Made by a program: the position numbers and the translations under genes. Shown one piece after another: positions 5,894-5,985 of a DNA stretch of 5,985 bases. How positions within the stretch are numbered: position 1 is the stretch's first letter; every line of letters begins with the position of its first letter. A model generated the notes under the pieces. That model was not told the DNA's origin and did no database searches. It worked only from the letters and a program-made list of their open reading frames with translations. Source of the DNA: Acidobacteriota bacterium (GTDB lineage Bacteria; Planctomycetota; Phycisphaerae; WQYP01; JAJZKJ01); contig JAJZKJ010000153.1 of NCBI GenBank assembly GCA_021804195.1, positions 1-5,985 on the forward strand, in the 5' to 3' direction.

Positions 5894-5985
5894 CTATCCA
5901 TCGCCGCGGCCGGCGGTCGCACCAGCATGTTTCATTTCCGCCCCGGGCAACGTTTGGACAAACGCCCGTATCTCATCACGTACGC
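5894..5985 (-). CDS. 3' end of a probable arsenate reductase gene (partial)
   Basis: Reading the minus strand in the frame starting at 5983 gives 29 residues and then TAG at 5896-5894. The visible part begins VRDEIRAFVQTLPGAE and ends in a Gly/Ala-rich tail. The VRDEIR...F helix resembles the last helix of low-molecular-weight-phosphatase-type ArsC enzymes, which often end in a form like FRRVRDEIR. Such enzymes reduce As(V) to As(III), the substrate of the two genes that follow. The catalytic N-terminal loop lies outside the window, so the assignment rests on a short tail plus context. The gap to acr3 is 43 bases, consistent with an operon. Other ends with an amphipathic helix are possible. 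Confidence 0.5.
   Translation of the reverse strand, partial: VRDEIRAFVQTLPGAEMKHAGATAGRGDG

Overview
The window comes from a moderately GC-rich bacterium. It holds two gene blocks of different character, separated by a small unrecognised gene. The left block is the core translation/nucleotide operon tsf-pyrH-frr, all on the plus strand; rpsB would be expected just upstream, outside the window. I cannot fix the taxon from the sequence. The gene set suits a free-living bacterium, and a PVC-type lineage is only a guess.

Plus strand, 1-2296: EF-Ts, UMP kinase and ribosome recycling factor are closely spaced (about 57 and 56 bases apart) and probably co-transcribed. After frr comes a roughly 350-base stretch with a weak terminator-like hairpin, no convincing gene, and then a good sigma70-type promoter (TTGCCT, 16 bases, TATACT). 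That promoter drives an unrecognised 83-residue protein with a strong ribosome binding site. The small gene converges on rex, with a bulged hairpin between them.

Minus strand, 5985-2957 (read right to left): the last 29 residues of a protein resembling the tail of a low-molecular-weight-phosphatase-type arsenate reductase, then an Acr3 arsenite efflux permease, then an ArsM arsenite methyltransferase, then the NADH/NAD+-sensing repressor Rex. The first three form a tight arsenic-resistance operon: arsenate would be reduced to arsenite, which is then exported by Acr3 or methylated by ArsM. Rex appears to have its own promoter in the arsM-rex gap. That promoter carries a perfect 18-bp palindrome across its spacer and the edge of its -35 box, as expected of a repressor operator, but its sequence is not the usual Rex site.

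The most interesting items are the non-canonical palindromic operator at the rex promoter, the small CC-containing protein with its own promoter, and the cysteine-pair tails of Acr3 and ArsM. I see no wholly new multi-gene system, RNA gene, CRISPR array or mobile element.
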